From: Phyllobacterium calauticae | GTDB taxonomy: Bacteria > Pseudomonadota > Alphaproteobacteria > Rhizobiales > Rhizobiaceae | DNA length: 64,000 bases | Direction: 5' to 3' | NCBI RefSeq assembly: GCF_019991125.1 | Contig: NZ_JAGENB010000004.1 | Location: 372,001 to 436,000 of the forward strand | Shown here: piece after piece, positions 19,634-28,981 of the stretch | Layout: the number at the start of each line of letters is the position of its first letter | Position numbering within the stretch: the stretch's first letter is position 1 | Made by a program: the position numbers and the translations under genes | The notes under the pieces: generated by a model | The model's input: only the letters and a program-made list of their open reading frames with translations | The model's database searches: none | Told to the model about the DNA's origin: nothing

Positions 19634-19951
19634 TTACGTCTCCAACCCGGAAATTCCAGGCTTTTTCTCCCAGGAACTCCCAGCTGCAAGAATGCAGCTC
19701 TTGCCCGAGACATCTGTAATGACGATGGTCCATGTGGCCCCATGAGGAGAAAGAAACAGCTCAAGGATCGCCTTATCCCCAATCAGGCCGAAAGCCCCTT
19801 GAAGTTCCTGGAACTCATTCTTCAAATATTCGGCAATCAGAGCATGCTTTGCGCAGACGATTTCCTGCGTGTTGGCAGCCGTACCACTCGCGGCAACCAA
19901 TGCTGCCGCAAGCATGGATATCATCGTTCTGTGGATGTAAATGCGCTTCAT
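19634..19951 (-). CDS. small exported protein of unknown function
   Basis: 105-aa protein whose ATG at 19951 is preceded by AAGGAGGTG, a strong ribosome site. Residues 1-29 are a signal peptide (MISMLAAALVAASGTAANTQ region). The mature part has two Cys (EIVCAKHAL and GKSCIL), possibly forming a disulfide, and a hydrophobic ATWTIVITDV strand. I do not recognise a named family. It faces the sensor kinase gene convergently. Confidence 0.6.
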   Translation of the reverse strand: MKRIYIHRTMISMLAAALVAASGTAANTQEIVCAKHALIAEYLKNEFQELQGAFGLIGDKAILELFLSPHGATWTIVITDVSGKSCILAAGSSWEKKPGISGLET

Positions 19952-20298
19952 AACGCACCTCCTTGGCCGAATCCGAACCGGCAACAGGCGCGTTGTTGCG
20001 CTCAGTATACCGGAAGGATGACAGCCCGTCGCTTCGTACGCACCGTCTCGCTCCTTTCTACGTTTCGGTTCCTGTCCGTGGAACCAGCAAGCGCTGATTT
20101 CACTTATGAATCACGTGGGGATTTTTCATCCGCACTTCAAGCCAAGAGCCTCCGGCATCAATGCCGCAGCCCCATTTTTGTGCAAACAACGCGACAGCAC
20201 CTGACCTGGATCACCCAAAGGGGCAGGCGACGAGCAATTCTTCAACCATACGAAAACTTCGAGCGGCTTGATAATTTTTCACAAAAGGGAACTGAACC
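19952..20298. other. intergenic, nothing recognised
   Basis: About 350 bases between the small exported protein and the epimerase remnant. I find no convincing gene, RNA or repeat here. Confidence 0.4.
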
Positions 20299-20660
20299 GT
20301 GACGATTCTTGTGACCGGTGCGACCGGCCTTGTGGGAACGCGGCTTCTACCGCGCCTCGTTGAGGCAGGCATGGATTGTCGCGCGCTCGTCCGCAGCGGC
20401 AAAAATCTTCCTGCCGGAGTGACCGCCGTGGAGGGCGACCTCTTTGACCCTGCGTCGCTCGTGCGGGCGGTGCGGAATGTCTCGGCGATCATCCATCTCG
20501 CCGCAGTTTTCCGCTCGCCCTGACCGGGGTAATGGATCCATCGTCCGAACCGCTAGCGAACCCTTGGTACCTCCACATAAATGGTTCGCTTGCCCGTAGT
20601 CTCGGCTTCCAGCCGACTATGAGAACCATATTTCAGGCCGTGCAGGAAAAGCTGCGGTGA
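20299..20660 (+). pseudogene. NAD-dependent epimerase/dehydratase remnant with internal deletion
   Basis: A GTG start at 20299 opens an extended-SDR N-terminus: ILVTGATGLVGTRLLPRL (GxxGxxG NAD site), then VEGDLFDPASL and IIHLAAVF. The frame stops with TGA at 20521-20523. From 20532, in another frame, comes a C-terminus-like stretch, NGSLARSLGFQPTMRTI, ending at 20660. Intact relatives are about 280-300 residues, and some two thirds of the middle, including the YxxxK catalytic site, is missing. A deletion remnant is the simplest reading. Confidence 0.7.
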
Positions 20661-20787
20661 CGCGGCTCCGGCGGCTGGGCTAAAACGTCAATCTCCACCG
20701 CGTTAGATGGAGAGCCTCAACAGTTTGTTCTCGGTTAGACCGAGTCTGCCCAAGGCACTGCAACGTACGAATGGTCGCATAATCCCG

Positions 20788-22338
20788 CTAGTTTTGCAGG
20801 CGTTCGCTCGGCTTGCAAAGGAAGCAAAGCTCGCTGTGCAATGGCGCCGTTAGCCCGGCGAAAATGATCGCCCCATCATAGGGCATCAAAATCTCGCTGC
20901 CATCGGCACGTCTTCCGATAAGTTCCCCTTTGTTCACTGGTTCGCCAGCGGCAAATTGTTTTACCAGATGGTCCTCATCATGATCGGCGAGAATGGCATC
21001 GCAAATTTCCAGCACACGTGGTGTTTGGGCTTGTGGCCGCGCATCCGCAATCATACCAAGAGATGCCATGCCATTGACGACGCAGTCATAACCAACCTGT
21101 GGTCCCTTCGGGTCTAGATGCTGGCCGCATTCAACGGTAACCCCATAGCCGCCGGCAAAGCGCATAAATTCAGTTGTGCCTATGCCATGCAGTGACGACA
21201 GGCCTTCGATTACGCCTGCATCGCGTTTTTGCTTTAGTGCTTTTTCATGCGCAGGCAGCCAGCCATGCACAACCAGCGGAAGCTCAAGTGCTTTCGCCAG
21301 TGTATTCTCTGCCGCTTCATGGGCAAAAGGCTCAAGCGATCCGTTATTATCCCGTGGGCCTATCAGTGCAAAAGCTTCGCCTTCCGAGCTGAAAGAATGC
21401 AAATCAATCAACACATCATGGGCACGGAGCAGCGGGCACATGATGTTGGCCACGCGATCTTCATTGTCCTGAGGCATGGCACTTTCCGCAAGATTGCGAT
21501 TAAAATTGCGGTCTCCGATACGGGTATTCTTGCGGAAGGCAAGCCCGTTGACCACCGGCACAAAAGTAACCTGGCCGCATTCCAGTTCTCTTTGGCCTGT
21601 ACGAAACTCACTGATCAAACGGCTGATCGCATAAGGGCCGGCTGGCTCGTTGCCATGGACAGAACCCGTAACAATCAGACGAGGGCCAGGTTTCATACCG
21701 TGAAACGTAACGCTCTCAATGGATTTTGGCGGCGCGCTGACAAAGGGTGCGAGCGGCGTCACCGGATCATCAATTGAAGTGATGTCGACGACCATGCCGG
21801 GGCGCAGACGCCGTGCCAGTTCCATCAAATGCTCATGCGCCACGACCACGCAGCCGGATGTGCCGCTGTAATCCGGCCGCGCCGTGTGCATGAAAATGGC
21901 TGAACCGCCGCGAGCGTCAGGCAGTGCATCGTTCCAGCCAACAGGTATGATCAGATCAAACAATCTTTCGCCGCGGCGTGAGGCTTGTGTTCCATCCGTT
22001 TCGAACACCAGCTGATTATAGAAGGGGCTGTCGGCATCTTCTATCCAGCGGTAATTTTCAGGCTTGGGCAAAAACGGAAAATCGAAGCCACGAGGCTCGT
22101 CGCCGAAAACCGTCGGATCATAAAAACCGTAACGCAAAGGATGACGGCCACGCGGCGTTTTACCGTCGCCTTCGCGTTTCAACTGCGGATCCACCAGCCC
22201 GTTACGGCCAATGGCGCATTTGACGGTCCAGTCACCGATGGTCAGCAGACCAATATGCGGGGTTTGTGGGTCGTACCCTGTGCGCACAACAATTGTGGGC
22301 TGTTCGAGTGTTCCGACCATAAACGGGTTTTGACTCAT
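20788..22338 (-). CDS. fusion of YkuD L,D-transpeptidase domain and M14 (AstE/MpaA-like) metallopeptidase
   Basis: 516-aa two-domain protein. Residues ~15-190 are a YkuD domain: REGDGKTPRGRHPLRYGFY, then the active site with His151 (IFMHTARP) and Cys163 (GTSGCVVV). Residues ~205-516 are an M14 zinc peptidase of the succinylglutamate desuccinylase/aspartoacylase group: HGNE (His228, Glu231), third ligand His314 (LIDLHSF), and catalytic Glu403 (TVECGQH). There is no signal peptide, unusual for YkuD enzymes, which normally work on the wall. It is the last gene of a peptide-importer operon. A cytoplasmic L,D-carboxypeptidase plus gamma-D-Glu-diaminopimelate amidase acting on imported murein peptides would fit, but that is inference. 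Confidence 0.85.
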   Translation of the reverse strand: MSQNPFMVGTLEQPTIVVRTGYDPQTPHIGLLTIGDWTVKCAIGRNGLVDPQLKREGDGKTPRGRHPLRYGFYDPTVFGDEPRGFDFPFLPKPENYRWIEDADSPFYNQLVFETDGTQASRRGERLFDLIIPVGWNDALPDARGGSAIFMHTARPDYSGTSGCVVVAHEHLMELARRLRPGMVVDITSIDDPVTPLAPFVSAPPKSIESVTFHGMKPGPRLIVTGSVHGNEPAGPYAISRLISEFRTGQRELECGQVTFVPVVNGLAFRKNTRIGDRNFNRNLAESAMPQDNEDRVANIMCPLLRAHDVLIDLHSFSSEGEAFALIGPRDNNGSLEPFAHEAAENTLAKALELPLVVHGWLPAHEKALKQKRDAGVIEGLSSLHGIGTTEFMRFAGGYGVTVECGQHLDPKGPQVGYDCVVNGMASLGMIADARPQAQTPRVLEICDAILADHDEDHLVKQFAAGEPVNKGELIGRRADGSEILMPYDGAIIFAGLTAPLHSELCFLCKPSERLQN

Positions 22339-22342
22339 GGGA

Positions 22343-23365
22343 TTAGCCTTGCTCTAACAAATGGCAACGGGCGCGATGAAAATGCTCACCGGACGAATTG
22401 ATAAATGACGGAATATCGCCCTCGCGGCATTTATCGAATGCGGAAGGGCAACGCGGATTGAAGGCACAGCCAGGCGGGGGATCAAGCGGTGATGGTGCTT
22501 CACCCTGCATCCGGCGCTGGCGCGTCATGGGGGCCAGAGGGTCGGGGATGGAAGCGATCAAAGCCTGCGTATAAGGATGTAGCGGACTGGTGAAAATATC
22601 ACTCCATACGCCCTCTTCAACGATGCGGCCCAGATACATCACTGCGATGCGGTCGCTCATATGTTCAACGACACCCAGATCGTGCGAAATCATCAAAAGC
22701 GCGATACCGAGTTCGTCTTTCAATTCCAGCAGCAAGTTGATGATCTGGGCGCGGATCGACACGTCGAGAGCAGAAACGGGCTCGTCGCAGACAAGCAGTT
22801 TCGGTTGAACAATCAAGGCGCGTGCAATGCAAATACGCTGTCTTTGGCCGCCTGAAAACTCATGTGGCTTGCGATCCGCCGCTTCAGGTTTCATGCCAAC
22901 CTTGGCCAACATGTCTGTCACGCGGGCTTCGATCTCAGCACCATCTTTCATACCGTGGAGACGCAAAGGCGCGGCAAGAGCCTCTCGCACGGAACGGCGT
23001 GGATTGAGCGACGCAAACGGATCTTGAAACACCATCTGCACATTGCGGGCCTGCGCGAGCGGATCGTTTTTAACTGCTGTCGGCACATCCCGCCCTGCCA
23101 CACGTACCGAGCCGGAAGTGATGGGAATGAGCCCCATAATGGCACCGGCAAGCGTGGATTTTCCGCAGCCGCTTTCGCCTACCAGACCGAGGCATTCGCC
23201 GGCTTTGAGAGAGAGATCAATTCCGTTGACAGCCTTCAGTGTCTTTTTTCGAAAGCCTTCGCGAACAGAATAATGAATGCGCAGATCTTGAATGGCGAGC
23301 ACGTCGGCGGTGTTGCCGTTCTTGTCGCTATCTGTTGGTGTCAAAGTGGTGATCTGTTCAGTCAT
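22343..23365 (-). CDS. oligopeptide ABC transporter ATP-binding protein (OppF/DppF type)
   Basis: 340-aa ATPase with Walker [12 protein letters not shown]-loop VFQDPFASLNP, signature FSGGQRQRICIARAL, Walker B LLVCDEP, and the C-terminal oligopeptide-transporter extension with CAFNPRCPSA and a Cys cluster typical of the group. The ATG at 23365 overlaps the end of the upstream ATPase by 8 bases. An earlier in-frame start would lie well inside that gene. It pairs with the second ATPase to power the importer of this operon. Confidence 0.9.
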   Translation of the reverse strand: MTEQITTLTPTDSDKNGNTADVLAIQDLRIHYSVREGFRKKTLKAVNGIDLSLKAGECLGLVGESGCGKSTLAGAIMGLIPITSGSVRVAGRDVPTAVKNDPLAQARNVQMVFQDPFASLNPRRSVREALAAPLRLHGMKDGAEIEARVTDMLAKVGMKPEAADRKPHEFSGGQRQRICIARALIVQPKLLVCDEPVSALDVSIRAQIINLLLELKDELGIALLMISHDLGVVEHMSDRIAVMYLGRIVEEGVWSDIFTSPLHPYTQALIASIPDPLAPMTRQRRMQGEAPSPLDPPPGCAFNPRCPSAFDKCREGDIPSFINSSGEHFHRARCHLLEQG

Positions 23366-24338
23366 GATGGAAACACCTAATCGAACCCAGCTCACCAAGG
23401 GACGCTGCGGGCGGCATAATCTCCCTGCACTCTTCGGTGACACGCGGACAACGCGAAGCAAAACCGCACCCGATATCGCGCTCCATCAAGCCCGGAACGA
23501 CACCTTTGATCTCGGTTAATCGGCAGCGGCCTTCCCGCAAACGACGGCCGAGGAGCGGCAAAGAGGCTACAAGTCCATGCGTATAAGGGTGGCGCGGATC
23601 GGTAAAAATCTCACTGGCAGGACGCTGTTCGACAATGTGGCCTGCATACATAACCGCCACCCGATGGCACATGCGCGCAACAAGCCCCAGATCATGCGAA
23701 ATCATCAGAACTGCCGTGCCCCGGGCGGTGCACAGATCAAGTATGAGCTCAACAATTTCTGCCTGGATGGTCACATCCAGTGCGGTAGTCGGCTCATCGG
23801 CAATCAGCAATGCCGGGTCGCAGGCCAGCGCGATAGCAATCATCACACGCTGGCGCATGCCACCGGAAAGCTGATGCGGATAATCCTTGATGCGCCGTTC
23901 CGGGCTTGGAACCTGTACCTGCTCCAGTGCCTCTATGGCTTTGAGCCGGGCCTGACGGGCGCTCATGCCCTTATGCAGCACGAACATTTCGCCGATCTGG
24001 TCGCCAATCGTCATCAGAGGATTGAGCGAGGTCATCGGCTCCTGAAAGATCATGGCCACACGGTCGCCGCGCAGACGGCGTAAATCCTTATTGGGCAAGC
24101 GGTTTATATCCTGCCCTTCCAGAAGCACACGTCCCTGCGTGACGTTCATCGGGTCGCGCAGCAAACCCGCAATCGTCAGGGCACACAGACTCTTACCGCA
24201 GCCGGACTCTCCGACAAGCCCGAACACTTCACCGGCTCGAATGGAAAAATCAACCTGGTTTACCGCGGGAAAGTTCTGTCCTTTGGCGCGCAGCGCAATC
24301 GAAAGATTTTCCACCTGCAGAATAGGATTGTCAGCCAT
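23358..24338 (-). CDS. oligopeptide ABC transporter ATP-binding protein (OppD/DppD type)
   Basis: 326-aa ATPase with Walker [12 protein letters not shown]-loop [11 protein letters not shown], signature [15 protein letters not shown], Walker [13 protein letters not shown], and a C-terminal Cys-containing segment ([15 protein letters not shown]) that in some Dpp ATPases binds an iron-sulfur cluster. The start ATG overlaps the permease stop (ATGA), indicating translational coupling. Confidence 0.9.
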   Translation of the reverse strand: MADNPILQVENLSIALRAKGQNFPAVNQVDFSIRAGEVFGLVGESGCGKSLCALTIAGLLRDPMNVTQGRVLLEGQDINRLPNKDLRRLRGDRVAMIFQEPMTSLNPLMTIGDQIGEMFVLHKGMSARQARLKAIEALEQVQVPSPERRIKDYPHQLSGGMRQRVMIAIALACDPALLIADEPTTALDVTIQAEIVELILDLCTARGTAVLMISHDLGLVARMCHRVAVMYAGHIVEQRPASEIFTDPRHPYTHGLVASLPLLGRRLREGRCRLTEIKGVVPGLMERDIGCGFASRCPRVTEECREIMPPAASLGELGSIRCFHHD

Positions 24339-25153
24339 CAGCGTTTTGACCTCCCGTGCGGATCAAGCAGGTCACGCAAGCCGTCGCCCAGCATATTGAA
24401 GCCGAGCACGGTGATGAAAAGCGCCATTCCCGGAAAAATCGCGACCCATGGCGCAACCATGAGCTGCTCGCGTGCCCGTGCCAGCATACCGCCCCAGCTC
24501 GGTGCAGGCGGAACAACACCCAATCCCAGAAAAGACAGTGATGCTTCTGCCATAATGGCCGATCCGATGCCCATTGTGGCCACCACAATGAGCGGCCCGC
24601 CAATGTTCGGCAGAATTTCACGCAGCATGATGTAGAATTTACCGAAACCGAGCGTGCGGGCTGCCTGCACATAGTTTTGTGATTTTTGAGTCAGAACCTG
24701 CGCCCGCGAAATACGGCAGCTATAGGCCCAGTCCGTCAAACCAAGGGCAATCAGCAGACTGAGCAGTCCGGGCCCAAGAACCGCCATGAGAGCCAAGGCG
24801 AACACAATGGTTGGAATGGATAGCATCAGATTTGTCAGGCCTTGCACAAACTCGTCCCACCAGCCGCCGAGATAGCCGGCGGAAAGACCAAGCAGAACGC
24901 CTATGCACGTGTTCATCGTCTGAACGGCAAGCCCGATCACAAGTGAGATACGCGCACCATAAGCAATGCGTGAGAAAATATCCCGGCCCTGTTCATCAGT
25001 ACCAAACCAGAACCGCGCACTTGGTGCTTCTTCAGCATAGAGAAGATTGGAGTTGGAAACCGGATCGTAATGGGCAATCCATGGCGCAAACAGCGCCACC
25101 AGAATAATGGTCACAAAGATTGTGAGCCCTATGACAAGATTGGAGCGGAACAT
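24338..25153 (-). CDS. peptide ABC transporter permease (DppC type)
   Basis: 271-aa inner-membrane permease. It has the N-terminal FGTDEQGRDIFSRIAYGARISL signature in part (residues ~50-70), several hydrophobic helices, and the loop VQAARTLGFGKFYIML for ATPase contact. It lies between the DppB-type permease and the OppD-type ATPase of the same operon, overlapping the latter by one base. Confidence 0.9.
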   Translation of the reverse strand: MFRSNLVIGLTIFVTIILVALFAPWIAHYDPVSNSNLLYAEEAPSARFWFGTDEQGRDIFSRIAYGARISLVIGLAVQTMNTCIGVLLGLSAGYLGGWWDEFVQGLTNLMLSIPTIVFALALMAVLGPGLLSLLIALGLTDWAYSCRISRAQVLTQKSQNYVQAARTLGFGKFYIMLREILPNIGGPLIVVATMGIGSAIMAEASLSFLGLGVVPPAPSWGGMLARAREQLMVAPWVAIFPGMALFITVLGFNMLGDGLRDLLDPHGRSKR

Positions 25154-25215
25154 CAGTGCTGCCTGTTCTGTTCAGAATGTTTGCATGATTGCAAAGAACG
25201 CTTTTCCATGAGCAC

Positions 25216-26160
25216 TCAGCGATATCGAATGCGCGGGTCGATCGCGAGATAGGCGATATCGACAAGCGTGTTGATGATGAGAAAGAAGAGCACGATCACA
25301 AGAATGCAGCCTTGAACCGTTGGTATGTCGCGCATGGAAACCGATTGCGTTAAAAGCGAACCGATACCCGGCCACGCAAACAAGTTCTCAATGACGACCG
25401 AGCCACCCAGCATGGAGCCGAATTGCAGGCCGATTGTTGTCAGCACCAATACAAAGGCATTGCGCGCTATATGCTTGGTAACAATGCGGAATTCGGAGTT
25501 TCCCTTTGATCTGGCCGTGCGGACAAAATCAGCATTCATGGTTTCCAGCACAGCTGCACGGGTCGTGCGCGCCAAAAGTGCCATAGGGGCAATACCGAGC
25601 GTCAGGGCAGGCAGCACCAGATTCTTGAAATTGCCGTTGCCATAGCCAAAAGTGGGCAGCCAGCCCAGTTTGAGCGATATGAAATACATAGCCAGCAAAC
25701 CGAACCAGAAACCGGGCAGCGAGAGACCGGAAACGGCTGTTATCATGGCGGTTGTATCCAGCCATGTGCCCTGTCGCACGGCTGCCAGAAAGCCAAGCGG
25801 TAGGCCGATGATAATGGCAAAGGCAATAGCCGCAACGGCGAGTTTGAATGAGGCGACTATGCGGGTGGATAGCATGGCGGTGACAGGGCGTTGCGTGGAA
25901 AAGGACGTGCCGAGATCACCTGTTGCAAGCCCGGAAATATATTTGCCGAACCGCTGTGGCAACGGATCATTCAAGCCCAGTTCCTTTTCGATGCGTTCGG
26001 TAACCGCCGGGTCAATGTCGCGTTTGTCACTGGAGAGCGACGACACAAATGTGCCTGGCATGACGCTGAATAGAAAGAAGATCAGCGTTATTGCGGCAAA
26101 AACCGTGACCAGAGATTGCAGCAGTCGCCTGCCAATCACCATCAACATAGGAATATCCAT
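25216..26160 (-). CDS. peptide ABC transporter permease (DppB type)
   Basis: 314-aa permease starting IGRRLLQSLVTVFAAITLIF, with six predicted helices and the coupling loop FVRTARSKGNSEFRIVTKHI. It is separated from the binding-protein gene upstream by about 150 bases that contain a strong hairpin, and from the DppC-type gene by about 60 bases. Confidence 0.9.
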   Translation of the reverse strand: MDIPMLMVIGRRLLQSLVTVFAAITLIFFLFSVMPGTFVSSLSSDKRDIDPAVTERIEKELGLNDPLPQRFGKYISGLATGDLGTSFSTQRPVTAMLSTRIVASFKLAVAAIAFAIIIGLPLGFLAAVRQGTWLDTTAMITAVSGLSLPGFWFGLLAMYFISLKLGWLPTFGYGNGNFKNLVLPALTLGIAPMALLARTTRAAVLETMNADFVRTARSKGNSEFRIVTKHIARNAFVLVLTTIGLQFGSMLGGSVVIENLFAWPGIGSLLTQSVSMRDIPTVQGCILVIVLFFLIINTLVDIAYLAIDPRIRYR

Positions 26161-26259
26161 AAATCGTGTTTAGAGAGAAGCGGCCGATGTTGCGGCTGCT
26201 TGAAAATCAACCCTTGCCGGGAAATGTCGAGCTCAGGGCTTTTCGGCTTACTGAGTGGT

Positions 26260-26296
26260 GTTCTGGTAGTCCGGCATGGCGCCGGACTACCAGAAC
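26260..26296 (-). terminator. perfect 16-bp hairpin between binding-protein and permease genes
   Basis: GTTCTGGTAGTCCGGC at 26260-26275 pairs perfectly with 26281-26296 across a 5-base loop. There is no T-run, so full termination is unlikely. It probably stabilises the upstream binding-protein message or causes partial attenuation, as in many ABC importer operons. Confidence 0.6.
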
Positions 26297-26311
26297 GGAT
26301 CAACAGCTCGA

Positions 26312-27913
26312 TTAACGACCAGGCGCGTTGGCGTCGAGCCAAAGCGAATCCACTTCAATGATGGCGGCTTCGGTCACATTGGTATCAACGCCGTGAATCC
26401 AAGGCTGGGTTGCCACAACGGCCTTATTGTAATTGTTGAACCAGACTGGCGCCTTTTCAAAAATATAGGCATCCGCTTTCTTCAAAAGCTCAATACGCTT
26501 GGCCGGATCCGATTCAGCCGACGCCGCATCCAGAATTGCGTCATAAGCGGGGTCCTTGAAGGCACTGCGGTTACAACCCGAACGGCTCACACGGCTGTCG
26601 AAGCAGCGCAAAGTAGTGAGCGGATCAGGTCCTGTGCCCGCAGAACGAAACCATGCCATGGCCGATCCCTGATTCATTTCATCAACAAGGGTGTTGGAAT
26701 CCACGACCTTGGCTTTGGCGGTGATACCAACCTCTTTGAGAAATGGCATCATGGCCTCCAGAACACCGAGGCTCGATGTCCCTTCGGTCACGGATATTGT
26801 AACTTCAAAGCCATCGGTATAGCCGGCTGCAGCCAGCAGCTCCTTGGCTTTCGCGGGGTCATACGGATATGGCGCGCGGTCTTTGTCAAATGCAGGGGAT
26901 GTAGTTGGTAGCCAGCCCGTTGCCTTATACGCTTTGTCTTTGAGAAGTTTGTGGATGATGATGTCACGGTCAACGGCATAATTGATTGCCTGCCGCACAC
27001 GCACATCGTCAAATGGCTTCTTTTCAGTGTTGAGGCCCATATGGCGGGTGAACACTTCCGAAATTTCAATCAGGCCCTTGGAAAGCTCTGGATCAGCCTT
27101 GTAAAGAACATAAGCGTTTTCTGACAGAACGGTAGCATCCAGCTCGCCAGCGCGAAATGCCATATCAAGCGCGCTGTTGTCACCGGATATGGTGAAATCC
27201 ACCGCATCAGCATAGGGCTTGCCCTGCTTATAATATTTGTCGAATTTTTTGCCTGAGATTTTTGAACCTTCGACGTGATCCACAAAGGTAAATGGTCCAA
27301 GACCAACCGGATGGGTAAGGAAATTGCCGCTTTCTACTTCTTCTTTTGGCAGAATAGCAGTGATTGCTTCGAAGAATTGCGTGCCCGGATCGACAAGGTC
27401 TTTGAATGTGAGCGAGAAGGTGCGGTCATCGATCTTTTTAATGCCGCTGATTTCTTTGACTTCACCCTTGGAATATTCCTGCGCACCGACGAGCGTGCCG
27501 ACCTGCACCGCGCCCGGATAGCCCTTTGCCGGGTCCATGATACGCGTATAGGACCAGACCACATCATCTGTCGTCAGCTTACGGCCATTGTGGAAATAGA
27601 TGTTGTCAAACAGCTTATAAGTGAAGGTTTTACCGTCATCACTGGTTTTAACCAGTTCAGCCAGATCAAGAGCAGGCGCGTTTTTGGCCGAATCCCACGT
27701 ATAAAGGGAACGGTGAAACGCTTTGGAGACCACCATGTCCTGCGAGGTGTAAGTCGCATGCGGGTCAAGACTTTTGAGGGCTGCGCCATAGGGCGCTGCC
27801 AGATGCAGCGTACCGCCGGGCTTTGGCTCATCTGCCCAGGCTGAGCTTGCAGGAACCGCCGCAGACAGTGCGGCGGCAATCAATGCAGCTTTTATGATCG
27901 AGCGATAGTTCAT
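26312..27913 (-). CDS. peptide ABC transporter substrate-binding protein
   Basis: Family 5 solute-binding protein (533 aa). The signal peptide is residues 1-28 (AALIAAALSAAVPASSAWA). The fold markers are GTLHLAAPYGAALKSLDPHA, then VRQAINYAVDRDIIIHKLL around 310, and a C-terminal WFNNYNKAVV. The ATG at 27913 is chosen because AAAGGGGAA lies just before it; an alternative ATG at 27931 would add six residues. It delivers a peptide to the permeases downstream. The likely substrate is a wall-derived or other short peptide, judged only from the hydrolases in the operon. Confidence 0.88.
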   Translation of the reverse strand: MNYRSIIKAALIAAALSAAVPASSAWADEPKPGGTLHLAAPYGAALKSLDPHATYTSQDMVVSKAFHRSLYTWDSAKNAPALDLAELVKTSDDGKTFTYKLFDNIYFHNGRKLTTDDVVWSYTRIMDPAKGYPGAVQVGTLVGAQEYSKGEVKEISGIKKIDDRTFSLTFKDLVDPGTQFFEAITAILPKEEVESGNFLTHPVGLGPFTFVDHVEGSKISGKKFDKYYKQGKPYADAVDFTISGDNSALDMAFRAGELDATVLSENAYVLYKADPELSKGLIEISEVFTRHMGLNTEKKPFDDVRVRQAINYAVDRDIIIHKLLKDKAYKATGWLPTTSPAFDKDRAPYPYDPAKAKELLAAAGYTDGFEVTISVTEGTSSLGVLEAMMPFLKEVGITAKAKVVDSNTLVDEMNQGSAMAWFRSAGTGPDPLTTLRCFDSRVSRSGCNRSAFKDPAYDAILDAASAESDPAKRIELLKKADAYIFEKAPVWFNNYNKAVVATQPWIHGVDTNVTEAAIIEVDSLWLDANAPGR

Positions 27914-27952
27914 GGTTTTCCCCTTTTTCATTGATTGGCTTTTACGGTCAGC

Positions 27953-28855
27953 TTATTTTTGGAAGGCATATCGGTAAAAGTGCCGCGCGAAATTGGGCAG
28001 AAAACTTCTGTCATTCGCTGACCATTCCCCATCGCACATCACACAGAGAACAAAACTTTTTCCGTCAGGCGTTTCCCCGTAGACCAGATCGTGCCTGGTC
28101 CAGGACGTATGACCCGCTTTCGACCACGTCATTACATCCCGTGGCAAACCCTCAACCAAAAAACCAAGGACCTGATCACCCTCAGGATCGGCATCATTTG
28201 GATGGCGCTGAAACTCACGGTTCATCAGCCCCATCATCCAATCGGAGCGCGCACGCGCTCCGCGCGCGATATCGTGCATCAAAGCTGCTGCGGATAAGGC
28301 GGTGAGAAGATTTCCATTTTTGCCATTGCGGATCTGCTTGGCGCGACCATACGGGCTGTCCTCATATGTGCCATGCAATACGTTGATACCCGCGAATTCT
28401 GGCCGGTTCTGTGATTCATACCACTGCTGAACATGGTGGCGCGCCGCGCACCATTCTTCCAGCGCTTTTCCCTGCAAAGGGGCGCCATCATCAGCACCAG
28501 TCAAACGTCCCACGAGATAAACCGTCGCCTCATTGGAGGAAATGGCCATCATCTGTTCGGCGGCGCGGTCATCTTCCGCGTCCTCGGCCACGCGGCCTTC
28601 CTCTCGGAAAGCTGCCAATGCATCGAGAAAAAACAGCTTCACGACACTCGCCGGATAAAGCGGTTTCATTGCCTGATGTCCAAACCATGACGAATTCAGG
28701 AATGCGCCGGGGTCAACCAGGCGTAAGGGAGCATCGAAAAGGCAGGCAGCCAGGCTGACACGGCTTTCATCGAGAGCGCCATTTGTCGACAGCAATGCTT
28801 CTGATAGTGCGCGTGATGCCGGATGCGTCTTCGGCATTTGGGCTGTGGCGTTCAT
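27953..28855 (-). CDS. leaderless serine hydrolase of class A beta-lactamase fold
   Basis: 300-aa protein with the penicillin-interacting motifs in order: SVVK (Ser70, Lys73), SSN (106-108, in place of SDN) and KAGH (246-249, in place of KTG). There is no signal peptide or membrane segment, unlike secreted beta-lactamases, so it probably acts in the cytoplasm on imported compounds. It is first in the importer operon, 40 bases before the binding protein, and divergent from a LysR regulator. A D-amino-acid peptide or amide hydrolase is a reasonable guess, and beta-lactam resistance is less likely given the location. Confidence 0.75.
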   Translation of the reverse strand: MNATAQMPKTHPASRALSEALLSTNGALDESRVSLAACLFDAPLRLVDPGAFLNSSWFGHQAMKPLYPASVVKLFFLDALAAFREEGRVAEDAEDDRAAEQMMAISSNEATVYLVGRLTGADDGAPLQGKALEEWCAARHHVQQWYESQNRPEFAGINVLHGTYEDSPYGRAKQIRNGKNGNLLTALSAAALMHDIARGARARSDWMMGLMNREFQRHPNDADPEGDQVLGFLVEGLPRDVMTWSKAGHTSWTRHDLVYGETPDGKSFVLCVMCDGEWSANDRSFLPNFARHFYRYAFQK

Positions 28856-28981
28856 TTATGTTCCCTATTTTTAAAGCAATTTAGTCATGGAAATTTATTC
28901 GTTGATATAGAAATATCATTGGAACTTTATGCGCGTGCGATATGATGTGGTAAAAATCACCGCAATTTCGGAGGGCAAAAG

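Noticed and set aside
27953-28855. Antibiotic-resistance beta-lactamase
   Set aside because: No export signal, altered second and third motifs and an importer-operon setting make drug resistance an unlikely role.
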